Below, piece after piece: positions 5,448 to 12,662 of a stretch of 29,855 nucleotides of DNA. Origin of the DNA: Clostridiales bacterium oral taxon 876 str. F0540. Lineage in GTDB: Bacteria; Bacillota; Clostridia; Clostridiales; Clostridiaceae. The notes under the pieces were generated by a model. The model was given only the letters and a program-made list of their open reading frames with translations. It was not told where the DNA came from and ran no database searches. The stretch spans positions 159,526-189,380 of the forward strand of contig KE993509.1 in NCBI GenBank assembly GCA_000466585.1. Direction: 5' to 3'. How positions within the stretch are numbered: the stretch's first letter is position 1; the number at the start of each line of letters is the position of its first letter. The position numbers were made by a program, and so were the translations under genes.

Positions 5448-6383
5448 TTATTTACTCTTTTCTGCTATATATTTTTCTGCTGCTAGAGCTGCAATTGTAC
5501 CGTCAGCCACAGAAGTTGTTATTTGCCTGAATTGTTTTTCTCGAACATCTCCCGCAGCATATATTCCTTTTATATTTGTCTGCATGCTTTCATCTGTAAT
5601 AACATATCCCTGCGGTGTAAGTTTTATAAAATTATTGAAGCTTTCTGTTTTAGGCTCAGTTCCAATATAACCAAATACTGCGCTGAGTTCTATCTGTTTT
5701 TCCTCAGATGTTTTTGTATTTTTTATAAAGGCTTTATTTACAAATTGATCACCATCAACATTTATTAAATCCCAATTATACATAACTTCAATTTTGGGAT
5801 GATTTAAAACCTCATCAATAGTTGCTTTTTCACCTTTAAAATAATCATATCTTCTAATTAATACAACTTTTGAAGCAAATTTCGTTAAAAACAGTGCTTC
5901 TTCTAAGGCTGAATTTCCTCCACCTACAACTCCAACTACACTTCCTTCATACATTGCTCCATCACATACGGCACAATAGTGAACTCCTCTGCTTGAAAAT
6001 TTTTCTTCATTGGGAATAGGAAGCTTTTTAGGTTTTGCACCAGTTGAAATTATAACAGCCTTAGGCTTATATATAAACTTCTTGGTTTCAATAATCTTTT
6101 CGTTATCCTTAAGGACAACATTAAGTATTTTGCTGAAGTTCTCTATCTTAGCTCCTAGTTCTTTTGCTTGTTCTGCCATAATATCTGAAAGTTCGCTTCC
6201 AGGTATTGTCTTGAATCCGGGATAATTTTCTATAGTGTAGCTGTTTCTAACCTGGCCTCCCAAAAGTTCACTTTCAAGCAGTGTCATGTTCATTTTAGCT
6301 CTTGCTGCATATATCGCTGCTGTAAGACCTGCTGGTCCTCCTCCTATAATCAGCAAATCCAATTCTTTAGTTTCTTTGTCCAT
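5448..6383 (-). CDS. trxB: Thioredoxin reductase-like flavoprotein
   Basis: A 311-residue flavoprotein disulfide reductase of the low-molecular-weight thioredoxin reductase type. It has an N-terminal FAD site IIGGGPAGL (12-20), redox cysteines Cys137 and Cys140 in CAVCDG, a second nucleotide fold with GVVGGGNSA (151-159), and the C-terminal FAD motif GIYAAGDVR. The segment that normally reads HRRxxxR and binds the NADPH 2'-phosphate is IRRYDYFK (176-183), with the usual second Arg replaced by Tyr and the last by Lys. The electron donor may therefore be NADH or something else, and the gene name is tentative. No thioredoxin gene is adjacent. It lies 130 bases downstream of the ArsR gene on the same strand with no clear terminator between, so co-transcription is possible. 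GAGGAG lies nine bases before the ATG. Confidence 0.88.
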   Translation of the reverse strand: MDKETKELDLLIIGGGPAGLTAAIYAARAKMNMTLLESELLGGQVRNSYTIENYPGFKTIPGSELSDIMAEQAKELGAKIENFSKILNVVLKDNEKIIETKKFIYKPKAVIISTGAKPKKLPIPNEEKFSSRGVHYCAVCDGAMYEGSVVGVVGGGNSALEEALFLTKFASKVVLIRRYDYFKGEKATIDEVLNHPKIEVMYNWDLINVDGDQFVNKAFIKNTKTSEEKQIELSAVFGYIGTEPKTESFNNFIKLTPQGYVITDESMQTNIKGIYAAGDVREKQFRQITTSVADGTIAALAAEKYIAEKSK

Positions 6384-6513
6384 TTGTATACACTCCTCGA
6401 GTTTGTAAGTATAACTATATATTTAGCAATATTTCTTTATTTATTAATAAAATTATTATATATTAGTCCTAAAACAGCAGCTTTTAAATATAGCAATAAA
6501 TTCAAGGTATATT

Positions 6514-6795
6514 TTAATCACAATAATTTGATTTTAGTGCTTCAATAATGTTTATTATACGTTTGTCCTTAATGAAATAAGTAATATTAAGACCACTTTT
6601 ATTAGAATCTAGTATTCTATTCATTTTAAGTACAGCAAGATGCTGAGATAAGGCTGGTTGAGTAACATGATTTAATCTTTCATGAAGCTCACTTACAGTC
6701 ATAGGTTTTTCAATTAAGTGACATACTATTGCCAGTCTATTTTCATTTGAAAGCACTTTTAATAGTTCAGAGATCTCTTTTACTTTTTCTAACAT
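6514..6795 (-). CDS. ArsR-family repressor of the BigR/SqrR/YgaV persulfide-sensing type
   Basis: A 93-residue winged-helix ArsR/SmtB-family repressor with recognition helix QPALSQHLAVLK (46-57). It lacks the CxC metal motif of ArsR but has exactly two cysteines, Cys25 in LAIVCHLIE and Cys92 in the C-terminal NYCD. In BigR, SqrR and YgaV, cysteines at these two places form a di- or tetrasulfide that releases DNA when reactive sulfur appears, so this protein probably senses persulfide. It is divergent from a YeiH-type transporter. Its own -35 (6864-6869) lies inside an ATAAGAA-type dyad, which predicts autorepression. Trp and other effector residues are absent; no metal role is apparent. Confidence 0.82.
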   Translation of the reverse strand: MLEKVKEISELLKVLSNENRLAIVCHLIEKPMTVSELHERLNHVTQPALSQHLAVLKMNRILDSNKSGLNITYFIKDKRIINIIEALKSNYCD

Positions 6796-6840
6796 AAACT
6801 ACCTTCCTTTAATTGTATATAAGAGTTTAATTATGTACTT

Positions 6841-6869
6841 ATACTACTTCTATGTATTTCTTATGTCAA
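6841..6869 (-). promoter_or_regulatory. Promoter of the ArsR-type repressor gene
   Basis: A perfect -35 TTGACA (6864-6869), a 17-base spacer and TAGTAT (6841-6846) on the minus strand. The -35 is covered by the dyad 6858-6876. Confidence 0.7.
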
Positions 6870-6933
6870 TAAAGAATTTTTATGTTATTAGTTTTTCTAA
6901 CGTGCATAAGAATTTCTTATATCTTGATAAGAA
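6858..6933. promoter_or_regulatory. Cluster of ATAAGAA half-sites between the ArsR and YeiH genes
   Basis: Five copies of ATAAGAA or its complement: TTCTTAT (6858-6864) facing ATAAAGAA (6869-6876), a perfect odd palindrome ATAAGAA-T-TTCTTAT (6906-6920), and ATAAGAA (6927-6933), which is 21 bp, two helical turns, from the copy at 6906. The left dyad covers the repressor's own -35; the right group abuts the transporter -35 at 6942. This is the probable binding region of the ArsR-type protein. Confidence 0.65.
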
Positions 6934-6941
6934 TAACTAAT

Positions 6942-6970
6942 TTGTAAAATGCATTATTTTATACTATTAT
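6942..6970 (+). promoter_or_regulatory. Promoter of the YeiH-type transporter gene
   Basis: TTGTAA (6942-6947), a 17-base spacer and TATTAT (6965-6970), giving a start near 6977 and a leader of about 26 bases. The ATG at 6949 lies inside this promoter, so it cannot be the start codon of the message from it. Confidence 0.6.
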
Positions 6971-7002
6971 TAATTTGTATTTTAAAGAAGGAGGAAATTC
7001 AT

Positions 7003-8010
7003 ATGAACTGGATTAAGCAAAACCTATCAGGAGTTTTATTTGCTTTTATAATAGCACTTATAGCAAATTGGCTGGGTTCAATCTTCCCAATTATAGGCGG
7101 AGCAGTATTTGGAATAATAATAGGAATAATTATTAATAATTTTGTGGGCAAGCCAAAAGCTGCAGTAAAAGGTGTTACCTTCACCTCAAAAAAAATACTT
7201 CAATGGGCTATAATAGTTTTAGGTGCAGGTTTAAGTCTTACACAAGTATGGAAAACTGGCTTAAGCTCCTTTTCAGTTATGATATTTACTTTATCAGCTG
7301 CATTTATAAGTGCTTACGGTTTTGGCAAGCTTTTAGGTATTCCAAGTAATTTAAAAACATTAATCGGTGTAGGGACTGCTATTTGCGGTGGTTCTGCAAT
7401 TGCCGCTGTGTCTCCGATTATAGAGGCTGATGACATGGAAATAGCATATTCTGTTTCCACTATATTTTTATTTAATGTTATAGCTGTATTAATATTCCCT
7501 CCTTTAGGCCATCTATTAGGTTTTTCGGATAAAGCCTTTGGACTTTGGGCAGGTACAGCCATTAACGATACTTCTTCTGTTGTAGCAGCAGGCTATGCTT
7601 ACAGCAATGCTGCAGGTGCCTACGCAACAATAGTCAAGCTGACTAGGACTACAATGATTATTCCTATATCTTTAGTATTTGCATTTATAACAGCCTATAA
7701 AAAGAAAAAAGAGTCCATTGGAACTTCAAAAGTAAACTACAGCTTTAAAAAAATATTTCCTTGGTTTATCGTTTGGTTCTTAGTTGCATCGCTTTTAAAT
7801 ACATTAGGTGTTTTCGGAAGCAATAGTATTCATTATATCAATATTGTTGGAAAGTTTATGATAGTTATGGCTCTTACTGCAATTGGATTAAACTCAGATT
7901 TTAAAAAAATGCTTAAAACAGGAGCAAGGCCTATGTTCTTAGGAGTTATTGTATGGTTTACTGTTGCTGTTGTAAGTATTATTGTTCAACACATTACAGG
8001 ACAAATTTAG
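7003..8010 (+). CDS. YeiH-family (putative sulfate exporter) membrane transporter
   Basis: A 335-residue polytopic membrane protein of the YeiH/UPF0324 family, classed as the putative sulfate exporter family. It has around ten hydrophobic helices and the family segments TAICGGSAIAAVSPIIEAD and GTAINDTSSVVAAG. The ATG at 7003 follows AAGGAGG by eight bases; an in-frame ATG at 6949 lies within the promoter. Family members are linked to export of sulfur oxyanions or related compounds, but substrates are poorly defined. Sharing a control region with a persulfide-type ArsR repressor suggests it removes a product of sulfide or persulfide oxidation, the job TauE-type exporters do in the cst operons of other Firmicutes. 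A shared terminator follows at 8051. Confidence 0.88.
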   Translation: MNWIKQNLSGVLFAFIIALIANWLGSIFPIIGGAVFGIIIGIIINNFVGKPKAAVKGVTFTSKKILQWAIIVLGAGLSLTQVWKTGLSSFSVMIFTLSAAFISAYGFGKLLGIPSNLKTLIGVGTAICGGSAIAAVSPIIEADDMEIAYSVSTIFLFNVIAVLIFPPLGHLLGFSDKAFGLWAGTAINDTSSVVAAGYAYSNAAGAYATIVKLTRTTMIIPISLVFAFITAYKKKKESIGTSKVNYSFKKIFPWFIVWFLVASLLNTLGVFGSNSIHYINIVGKFMIVMALTAIGLNSDFKKMLKTGARPMFLGVIVWFTVAVVSIIVQHITGQI

Positions 8011-8050
8011 TTATATTTTCAAATTGAAATCAGAAGTAATTTATACCAAA

Positions 8051-8088
8051 ATAAAAATGACAGCTAAAAAATAGGCTGCCATTTTTAT
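8051..8088. terminator. Shared terminator of the convergent YeiH and cytochrome b5-like genes
   Basis: ATAAAAATG (8051-8059) pairs with CATTTTTAT (8080-8088), and CAGC (8061-8064) with GCTG (8075-8078) after one mismatch. It lies between the two converging stop codons. Confidence 0.75.
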
Positions 8089-8089
8089 T

Positions 8090-8401
8090 TTACCGATATT
8101 TCCATCTTTCAACTTTTAATATTCCTACCTTTGGTAATGAACTGAGAATTTGCACCGAACTGTGGCATCCTTTGAACTGCTGAGTTAAATCTTTTCCTGA
8201 AATGAGTCCAAAATGTGATCCTCCTCCCCATGCAGGCTGAACACTTACATCATAAACTATTCCATCTACTGCCACATAAGCTGGTTTTCCGCCACTGCCA
8301 TCGAAGTTTTTAAGTTCCTCCAGAGTAAATTGTTTTTGTTCCCTATAATACTTGTCTCCTAACAGTTCTTTGATTGTTTCAATATCAAGATATATAGGCA
8401 T
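8090..8401 (-). CDS. Cytosolic cytochrome b5-like protein
   Basis: A 103-residue soluble protein. An N-terminal helix (about 5-20) precedes a cytochrome b5-like domain (about 24-97) very similar to that of the exported lipoprotein at 4902: FTLEELKNFDGSGGKPAYVA and VDGIVYDV. Candidate haem-ligand histidines are His63 in GGSHFG and His80 in GCHSS, with Cys79 beside the second. No signal peptide is seen, so it is probably cytoplasmic. The ATG at 8401 has GAGG five bases upstream; a GTG two codons earlier overlaps that site. It diverges from aroK across a strong inverted repeat (8458-8483). Partner and function are unknown. Confidence 0.78.
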   Translation of the reverse strand: MPIYLDIETIKELLGDKYYREQKQFTLEELKNFDGSGGKPAYVAVDGIVYDVSVQPAWGGGSHFGLISGKDLTQQFKGCHSSVQILSSLPKVGILKVERWKYR

Positions 8402-8457
8402 ATACACCTCGCGAATATTTATATCTATAAAATATATGAATTTTGTTATTATAATAT

Positions 8458-8483
8458 TATGTTATAATTATGCTTATAACATA
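8458..8483. repeat. Perfect 10-bp inverted repeat in the divergent control region before aroK
   Basis: TATGTTATAA (8458-8467), six bases, TTATAACATA (8474-8483). The left arm contains a TATAAT that could be a plus-strand -10 for aroK. It looks like an operator for a dimeric regulator. Confidence 0.45.
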
Positions 8484-8511
8484 GATTTTAATATTATAAG
8501 CGAGGACTTAT

Positions 8512-9030
8512 ATGAAGAAATTTAAAAATATGAAGAAGAATATTGCACTTATCGGAATGCCTGGCTCTGGAAAGACCAGCATCGGTAGAGAAATAGCTAA
8601 AATACTCTCTCTGCCTTTTTATGATATTGATGAATATATTGAGAATAAAGAAAAAGAAACAGTAAGCCAAATTTTTCTAAAAGGAGAAAATTATTTTAGA
8701 AAATTGGAAAGTGAAGCTGTAGAAGCTGTTAGTAAAAATTGTCCTTCAATAATTTCAACAGGCGGAGGCTCAGTAAAAGTATCTTCAAATATGGAAGTTT
8801 TAAAACGAACCTCTATTATAGTTTTTATTAATAGACCGCTTGAAAACATAATAAATGATATTGATATATCCGGAAGACCTCTTTTGGCAGATGGAGCTTC
8901 AAGATTATATAAGCTTTATGAAGAAAGATATCATCTATATAAAAAATACAGTGATATAGAAATTTTAAATGATCAAGATTTTAATATAACTGTTAATAAA
9001 GTAATAGAACTGCTTCACATACTACTATGA
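8512..9030 (+). CDS. aroK: Shikimate kinase
   Basis: A 172-residue cytosolic kinase that phosphorylates shikimate at the 3-hydroxyl with ATP, the fifth step of the chorismate pathway. It shows the P-loop GMPGSGKTS (15-23), the shikimate-binding Asp38/Asp40 region in YDIDEYI, Arg63, GGG (84-86), the lid motif GRPLL (121-125) and the later Arg in EERY. Length is normal. GAGG lies six bases before the ATG at 8512. It converges on aroD and overlaps it by 16 bases; its TGA lies in the right arm of the shared hairpin. The rest of the pathway is not in the window. Confidence 0.94.
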   Translation: MKKFKNMKKNIALIGMPGSGKTSIGREIAKILSLPFYDIDEYIENKEKETVSQIFLKGENYFRKLESEAVEAVSKNCPSIISTGGGSVKVSSNMEVLKRTSIIVFINRPLENIINDIDISGRPLLADGASRLYKLYEERYHLYKKYSDIEILNDQDFNITVNKVIELLHILL

Positions 9031-9041
9031 AGCAGTTCTAT
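9004..9041. terminator. Terminator hairpin built into the overlapping ends of aroK and aroD
   Basis: A perfect 14-bp inverted repeat, ATAGAACTGCTTCA (9004-9017) and TGAAGCAGTTCTAT (9028-9041), with a ten-base spacer. The aroK TGA (9028-9030) and the aroD stop (9015-9017) form the inner ends of opposite arms. Short T runs follow on both strands. Confidence 0.75.
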
Positions 9042-9779
9042 CATTTTCCGTAGAGTTTCCACTTGAACCTGACCTGGAGCGGAGCTATTTTTAGCAGCTC
9101 CAAAGGTAACTGAGGATCCGAAAAGCTCCCCTGATAATCTGCTTATTATACCTTTTCCTGACATAGAAACTGCAATTATTGGAGCATCAATATATTTTTC
9201 TTTTGCAATTCTTGATGCATCTAAGAGCGTGATTACGTCTTCTGCAGAGTTTGGCATTACTGCAATTTTAGGAATATCAGCTCCTAGTTTATGGGCTGTA
9301 ACCAATCTATTGATAATTTCATCTTTTGGTAGAGTTTTATTAAAGTCATGGCTTGAAACAATTGCTTTTATATTATTCTGATGTGCCTGCTTTATTAGCA
9401 GCCTAATATCTTTCTCATCATTTATCAGCTCTATATCTACAATATCAATTAGTTTTGTCTCAATAACTGCTTTATTTATTTCCATATAGTATTTAGTGTC
9501 AATATCTATTTTCCCACCCTCTGTAAAGGTTCGAAAAGTAAAAATTATTGGTTTATCAATAAGTACCTTTCTTATTTCTCTTAATGCTTCTTTAACTTTT
9601 TCTATTTTCAAAGACTCTTTAAAGAAATCAACACGCCATTCTGCAATATCTACCTCATGCTCTTTTATAAACTCTGCTTCTGCAACTAACTCAGATGCGG
9701 TTTCCCCTACCATTGAAACACAAATTTTAGGCATTCCTTCACCGATTACTATATTCTTAACATTAACTAACTTGCTCAT
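9015..9779 (-). CDS. aroD: 3-Dehydroquinate dehydratase, type I
   Basis: A 254-residue cytosolic enzyme that dehydrates 3-dehydroquinate to 3-dehydroshikimate through a Schiff base, step three of the chorismate pathway. Key residues are present: the EWRVD segment (47-51), the catalytic His144 in VSSHDF, the Schiff-base Lys171 in IPKIAVMP, and the C-terminal substrate segment SSAPGQ. A start three codons upstream (9788) overlaps the GAGG; the ATG at 9779 has correct spacing. The gene is transcribed towards aroK and the two 3' ends overlap. Both proteins end with IELLH followed by three residues, a result of the palindrome they share. Housekeeping function is clear. Confidence 0.94.
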   Translation of the reverse strand: MSKLVNVKNIVIGEGMPKICVSMVGETASELVAEAEFIKEHEVDIAEWRVDFFKESLKIEKVKEALREIRKVLIDKPIIFTFRTFTEGGKIDIDTKYYMEINKAVIETKLIDIVDIELINDEKDIRLLIKQAHQNNIKAIVSSHDFNKTLPKDEIINRLVTAHKLGADIPKIAVMPNSAEDVITLLDASRIAKEKYIDAPIIAVSMSGKGIISRLSGELFGSSVTFGAAKNSSAPGQVQVETLRKMIELLHSSM

Positions 9780-9871
9780 TTGTTTCATCCTCTATTTATT
9801 CTAAAAGCACATTATATAATCTTAGGATAGCTTTTATTTTACTTGAGTTCAAGTATTATTTATTAATCATC

Positions 9872-9970
9872 TTATCTATACTTCTCATGCATTTCTCTAA
9901 ATAGTTTAACATGAAGTTCTTCATCAAGGATTATTCTTAATTCTCTAAAGCCAGTATATTTATAATAAAA
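9872..9970 (-). pseudogene. Short coding remnant, possibly ribbon-helix-helix-like
   Basis: The minus strand from 9970 to a TAA at 9872-9874 is open for 32 codons with gene-like composition and a charged, amphipathic product including ELRIILDEELHVKLFREM. There is no ATG, GTG or TTG before the last few codons, and no ribosome site. The strand-then-helix pattern R-x-I/V-L-D-E-E-L recalls the start of ribbon-helix-helix proteins, but this is only a visual likeness. It is probably the tail of a gene whose front was lost. It may also be chance; AT-rich intergenic DNA rarely reads this way. The rest of 9780-10067 holds the promoter of the next gene. Confidence 0.3.
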
Positions 9971-9989
9971 TTAATAAAAACTAATAAAA
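9963..9989. repeat. Three TAATAAAA repeats upstream of the CoA-disulfide reductase promoter
   Basis: TAATAAAA at 9963-9970, 9972-9979 and 9982-9989, spaced 9 and 10 bases apart, about one helical turn, ending three bases before the -35 at 9993. This could be an UP element for RNA polymerase or an activator site. Confidence 0.4.
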
Positions 9990-9992
9990 ATG

Positions 9993-10021
9993 TTGACACT
10001 TAAATTAGTATATCATAATAT
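9993..10021 (+). promoter_or_regulatory. Promoter of the CoA-disulfide reductase fusion gene
   Basis: A perfect TTGACA (9993-9998), a 17-base spacer and TAATAT (10016-10021). It gives a leader of about 40 bases before the ATG at 10068. TAAGAATTT (10046-10054) in that leader matches part of the ArsR-type dyad at 6907 and could be a weak second site. Confidence 0.75.
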
Positions 10022-10067
10022 ATGAATATAGTAGTTTAATTTTAGTAAGAATTTAAGGAGGATTTGT

Positions 10068-12551
10068 ATGAGCAAAAAGGTTTTAATAGTTGGCGGAGTC
10101 GCTGGTGGTGCTTCAGCTGCAGCTAGACTTAGAAGATTGGATGAAAATGCAGAGATTATTATGTTTGAAAGAGATGAATATATATCTTTTGCAAACTGTG
10201 GTCTTCCTTACTACATTGGTGAAACTATAAAAGATAGAGATAAGCTTCTTGTTCAAACACCTGAAGCTATGAAAGCTAGATTTAATATAGATGTAAGAAA
10301 CAACAGTAAAGTTACTAGTATAGACACAAAAGATAAAAAGGTTACTGTTAAAAGCAAAATAAAGGGTGATTATGAAGAAAGTTATGATTACTTAATATTG
10401 TCACCTGGTGCTAAAGCATTAAGACCTAATATTCCTGGGATAAACAGCGACAAGATATTTACACTTAGAAATATCCCAGATACTGATGCAATAAAAGCCT
10501 ACGTAGACAAAAAAGGTGTAGACAGTGCCATTGTAATAGGCGGTGGATACGTTGGTGTTGAAATGGCTGAAAACTTGAGAGAAAGAGGACTATACGTGAC
10601 CCTTGTTGAAGCAGCTCCCCACATTCTTGCTCCATTTGATTCTGACATGGTAGTTATGGCTGAAAAGGAACTAGTTGAAAATGGGGTAGATCTAATACTA
10701 AATGATGGGGTAAAAGCTTTCAATGAGATTAATAATCAGATTGAAGTTACCTTAAACAGCGATACCAAGCTAAGTGCTGACATTATTATACTAGCTATTG
10801 GTGTTTCTCCAGATACAAGCTTTTTAAAAGACAGCGGTTTGAACTTTGGTCCAAGAGGCCATATTGTAGTAAACGAAAAAATGGAGACTAATATTGATGG
10901 AATTTATGCTGTAGGAGATGCTGTTGAAGTTGTAGATTTTGTTACAAAACAAAAAACAGCAATCCCTCTGGCAGGTCCGGCTAACAAACAAGGAAGAATA
11001 GCTGCTGATAACATTGCAGGCTTAAATTCTAGCTATAGAGGAACACAAGGTACTTCAATAATTAAAATTTTCGGGTTAACTGCAGCAGGTACTGGAGCTA
11101 ATGAGAGAACTCTTCAAAAATCTAATATACCTTATAAAGTTATATACGTACACCCTGTATCCCATGCTTCCTACTATCCTGGAGCAATACCTATGTCACT
11201 TAAGCTTATATTTAACGAAGAAGGGAGAATTTTAGGTGCACAGGCAATAGGCTATGATGGAGTAGACAAGAGAATTGATGTTATAGCTACAGTTATTAGA
11301 CTTAATGGTACTGTTGACGATTTAACTGAATTAGAATTATCCTATGCTCCTCCATTTTCTTCAGCTAAAGATCCAGTAAACATGGCTGGCTTTGTTGCTC
11401 AAAATGTAGTAGCTGGAAGAACTAATGTAGTAGCTTGGAAGGACATTGAAGAGTATAGCAATGAAAATTATATTCTTATAGACGTCCGTACTGAAGAAGA
11501 ATTTAATAATGGCCATATAGAAGGTGCTGTAAATATTCCTGTGGACAGCTTAAGAGAAAAACTTAATGAATTGGATAAAAACAAAACCATAGTGGAATAT
11601 TGCCAAGTTGGTCTAAGAGGCTATGTTGCAGACAGAATATTAAGCCAGCACGGCTTTAAAGTATTAAATGTTACTGGTGGATATAAAACCACTTCAACAC
11701 TTAATTATAATCCATCTAAAATCAATTCTAAAAACATAAACAATAATTCTGAATACGCTGCATTTACCATTGACCCTGATACTCAAGCAGTAAGGAAAGA
11801 CGAAAAAAAGGACGGTAAGTACGATAAGTCATTAGATGCTTGCGGACTTTGCTGCCCTGGACCATTAATGCAGGTAAAAGTTTCTATGGATGATTTAAAG
11901 GATGGTCAAATACTAAAAGTTTCTGCCTCTGACCCTGGTTTCTATGAAGACATTAAAGCCTGGTGCAAAAGGACTAATAATGAACTTGTAGATATATCTA
12001 AAAATGGCGGAAATATTACTGCCTTTATAAAAAAAAACAGCAGCAAAGCTGTGAATAAAAACATGTCAGCCTTTTCAGCAAAGGATAATAAAACAATGGT
12101 CGTATTCAGCGGTGATTTAGATAAAGCTATAGCATCATTTATTATAGCTAATGGCGCTGCTTCCATGGGTAAAAAAGTAACCATGTTCTTTACCTTCTGG
12201 GGCCTCAATATTTTAAGAAAACATGAGAAAGTAACTGTACAGAAGGGCTTTATGGATAAAATGTTTGGTATGATGATGCCTAGAGGCAGCAAAAAACTTA
12301 AGCTTTCCAACATGAATATGATGGGCATGGGCGGAAAGATGATTAGAAAAGTTATGAAAGATAAGAATGTTTCTTCTCTTGAAGAATTAATTCAATCAGC
12401 TATTGACAGCGGAATTGAAATTGTTGCCTGCCAAATGTCAATGGATGTCATGGGATTAAAAAAAGAGGAGCTTATTGATGGGGTGAAAATCGGTGGTGTA
12501 GGCTACTATCTTGGCGAGGCTGAAGATTCTAACGTTAATTTGTTTATTTAA
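10068..12551 (+). CDS. CoA-disulfide reductase/rhodanese/TusA/DsrE four-domain fusion
   Basis: An 827-residue cytosolic sulfur-transfer protein. Residues 1-450 are a FAD/NAD(P)H disulfide reductase of the CoA-disulfide reductase type, with GGVAGGASAA, active Cys44 in SFANCGLPYYIG, a second nucleotide fold (155-165) and the family tail SYAPPFSSAKDPVNMAG (425-441). Residues about 455-545 are a rhodanese domain with Cys512 in EYCQVGLRG. Residues about 585-655 are TusA-like with Cys596 in CCPGP. Residues about 672-827 are DsrE-like with Cys788 in VACQMSMDVMG. All four sulfur-handling cysteines are present, so a persulfide could be relayed within one chain and reduced to sulfide. Related fusions are known in Firmicutes and act on CoA disulfide or persulfide. 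AAGGAGG precedes the ATG. The gene is monocistronic, ending at the hairpin 12574-12637. Confidence 0.93.
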   Translation: MSKKVLIVGGVAGGASAAARLRRLDENAEIIMFERDEYISFANCGLPYYIGETIKDRDKLLVQTPEAMKARFNIDVRNNSKVTSIDTKDKKVTVKSKIKGDYEESYDYLILSPGAKALRPNIPGINSDKIFTLRNIPDTDAIKAYVDKKGVDSAIVIGGGYVGVEMAENLRERGLYVTLVEAAPHILAPFDSDMVVMAEKELVENGVDLILNDGVKAFNEINNQIEVTLNSDTKLSADIIILAIGVSPDTSFLKDSGLNFGPRGHIVVNEKMETNIDGIYAVGDAVEVVDFVTKQKTAIPLAGPANKQGRIAADNIAGLNSSYRGTQGTSIIKIFGLTAAGTGANERTLQKSNIPYKVIYVHPVSHASYYPGAIPMSLKLIFNEEGRILGAQAIGYDGVDKRIDVIATVIRLNGTVDDLTELELSYAPPFSSAKDPVNMAGFVAQNVVAGRTNVVAWKDIEEYSNENYILIDVRTEEEFNNGHIEGAVNIPVDSLREKLNELDKNKTIVEYCQVGLRGYVADRILSQHGFKVLNVTGGYKTTSTLNYNPSKINSKNINNNSEYAAFTIDPDTQAVRKDEKKDGKYDKSLDACGLCCPGPLMQVKVSMDDLKDGQILKVSASDPGFYEDIKAWCKRTNNELVDISKNGGNITAFIKKNSSKAVNKNMSAFSAKDNKTMVVFSGDLDKAIASFIIANGAASMGKKVTMFFTFWGLNILRKHEKVTVQKGFMDKMFGMMMPRGSKKLKLSNMNMMGMGGKMIRKVMKDKNVSSLEELIQSAIDSGIEIVACQMSMDVMGLKKEELIDGVKIGGVGYYLGEAEDSNVNLFI

Positions 12552-12573
12552 ATAACTTCTCAATTAAAACATT

Positions 12574-12637
12574 ATAAAATAAAAGAGACAGTACCTAAAG
12601 ATTTTGCAAATCATTGGCACTGTCTCTTTTATTTTAT
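12574..12637. terminator. Long terminator shared by the fusion gene and the EamA gene
   Basis: Perfect 19-base arms (12574-12592 and 12619-12637) including AAAAGAGACAGT and its complement. The 26-base loop holds a second small hairpin, GATTT/AAATC. A/T tracts on both flanks suit termination from both convergent genes. Confidence 0.88.
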
Positions 12638-12662
12638 AATAGTATATTTTTCTCAACACAAC

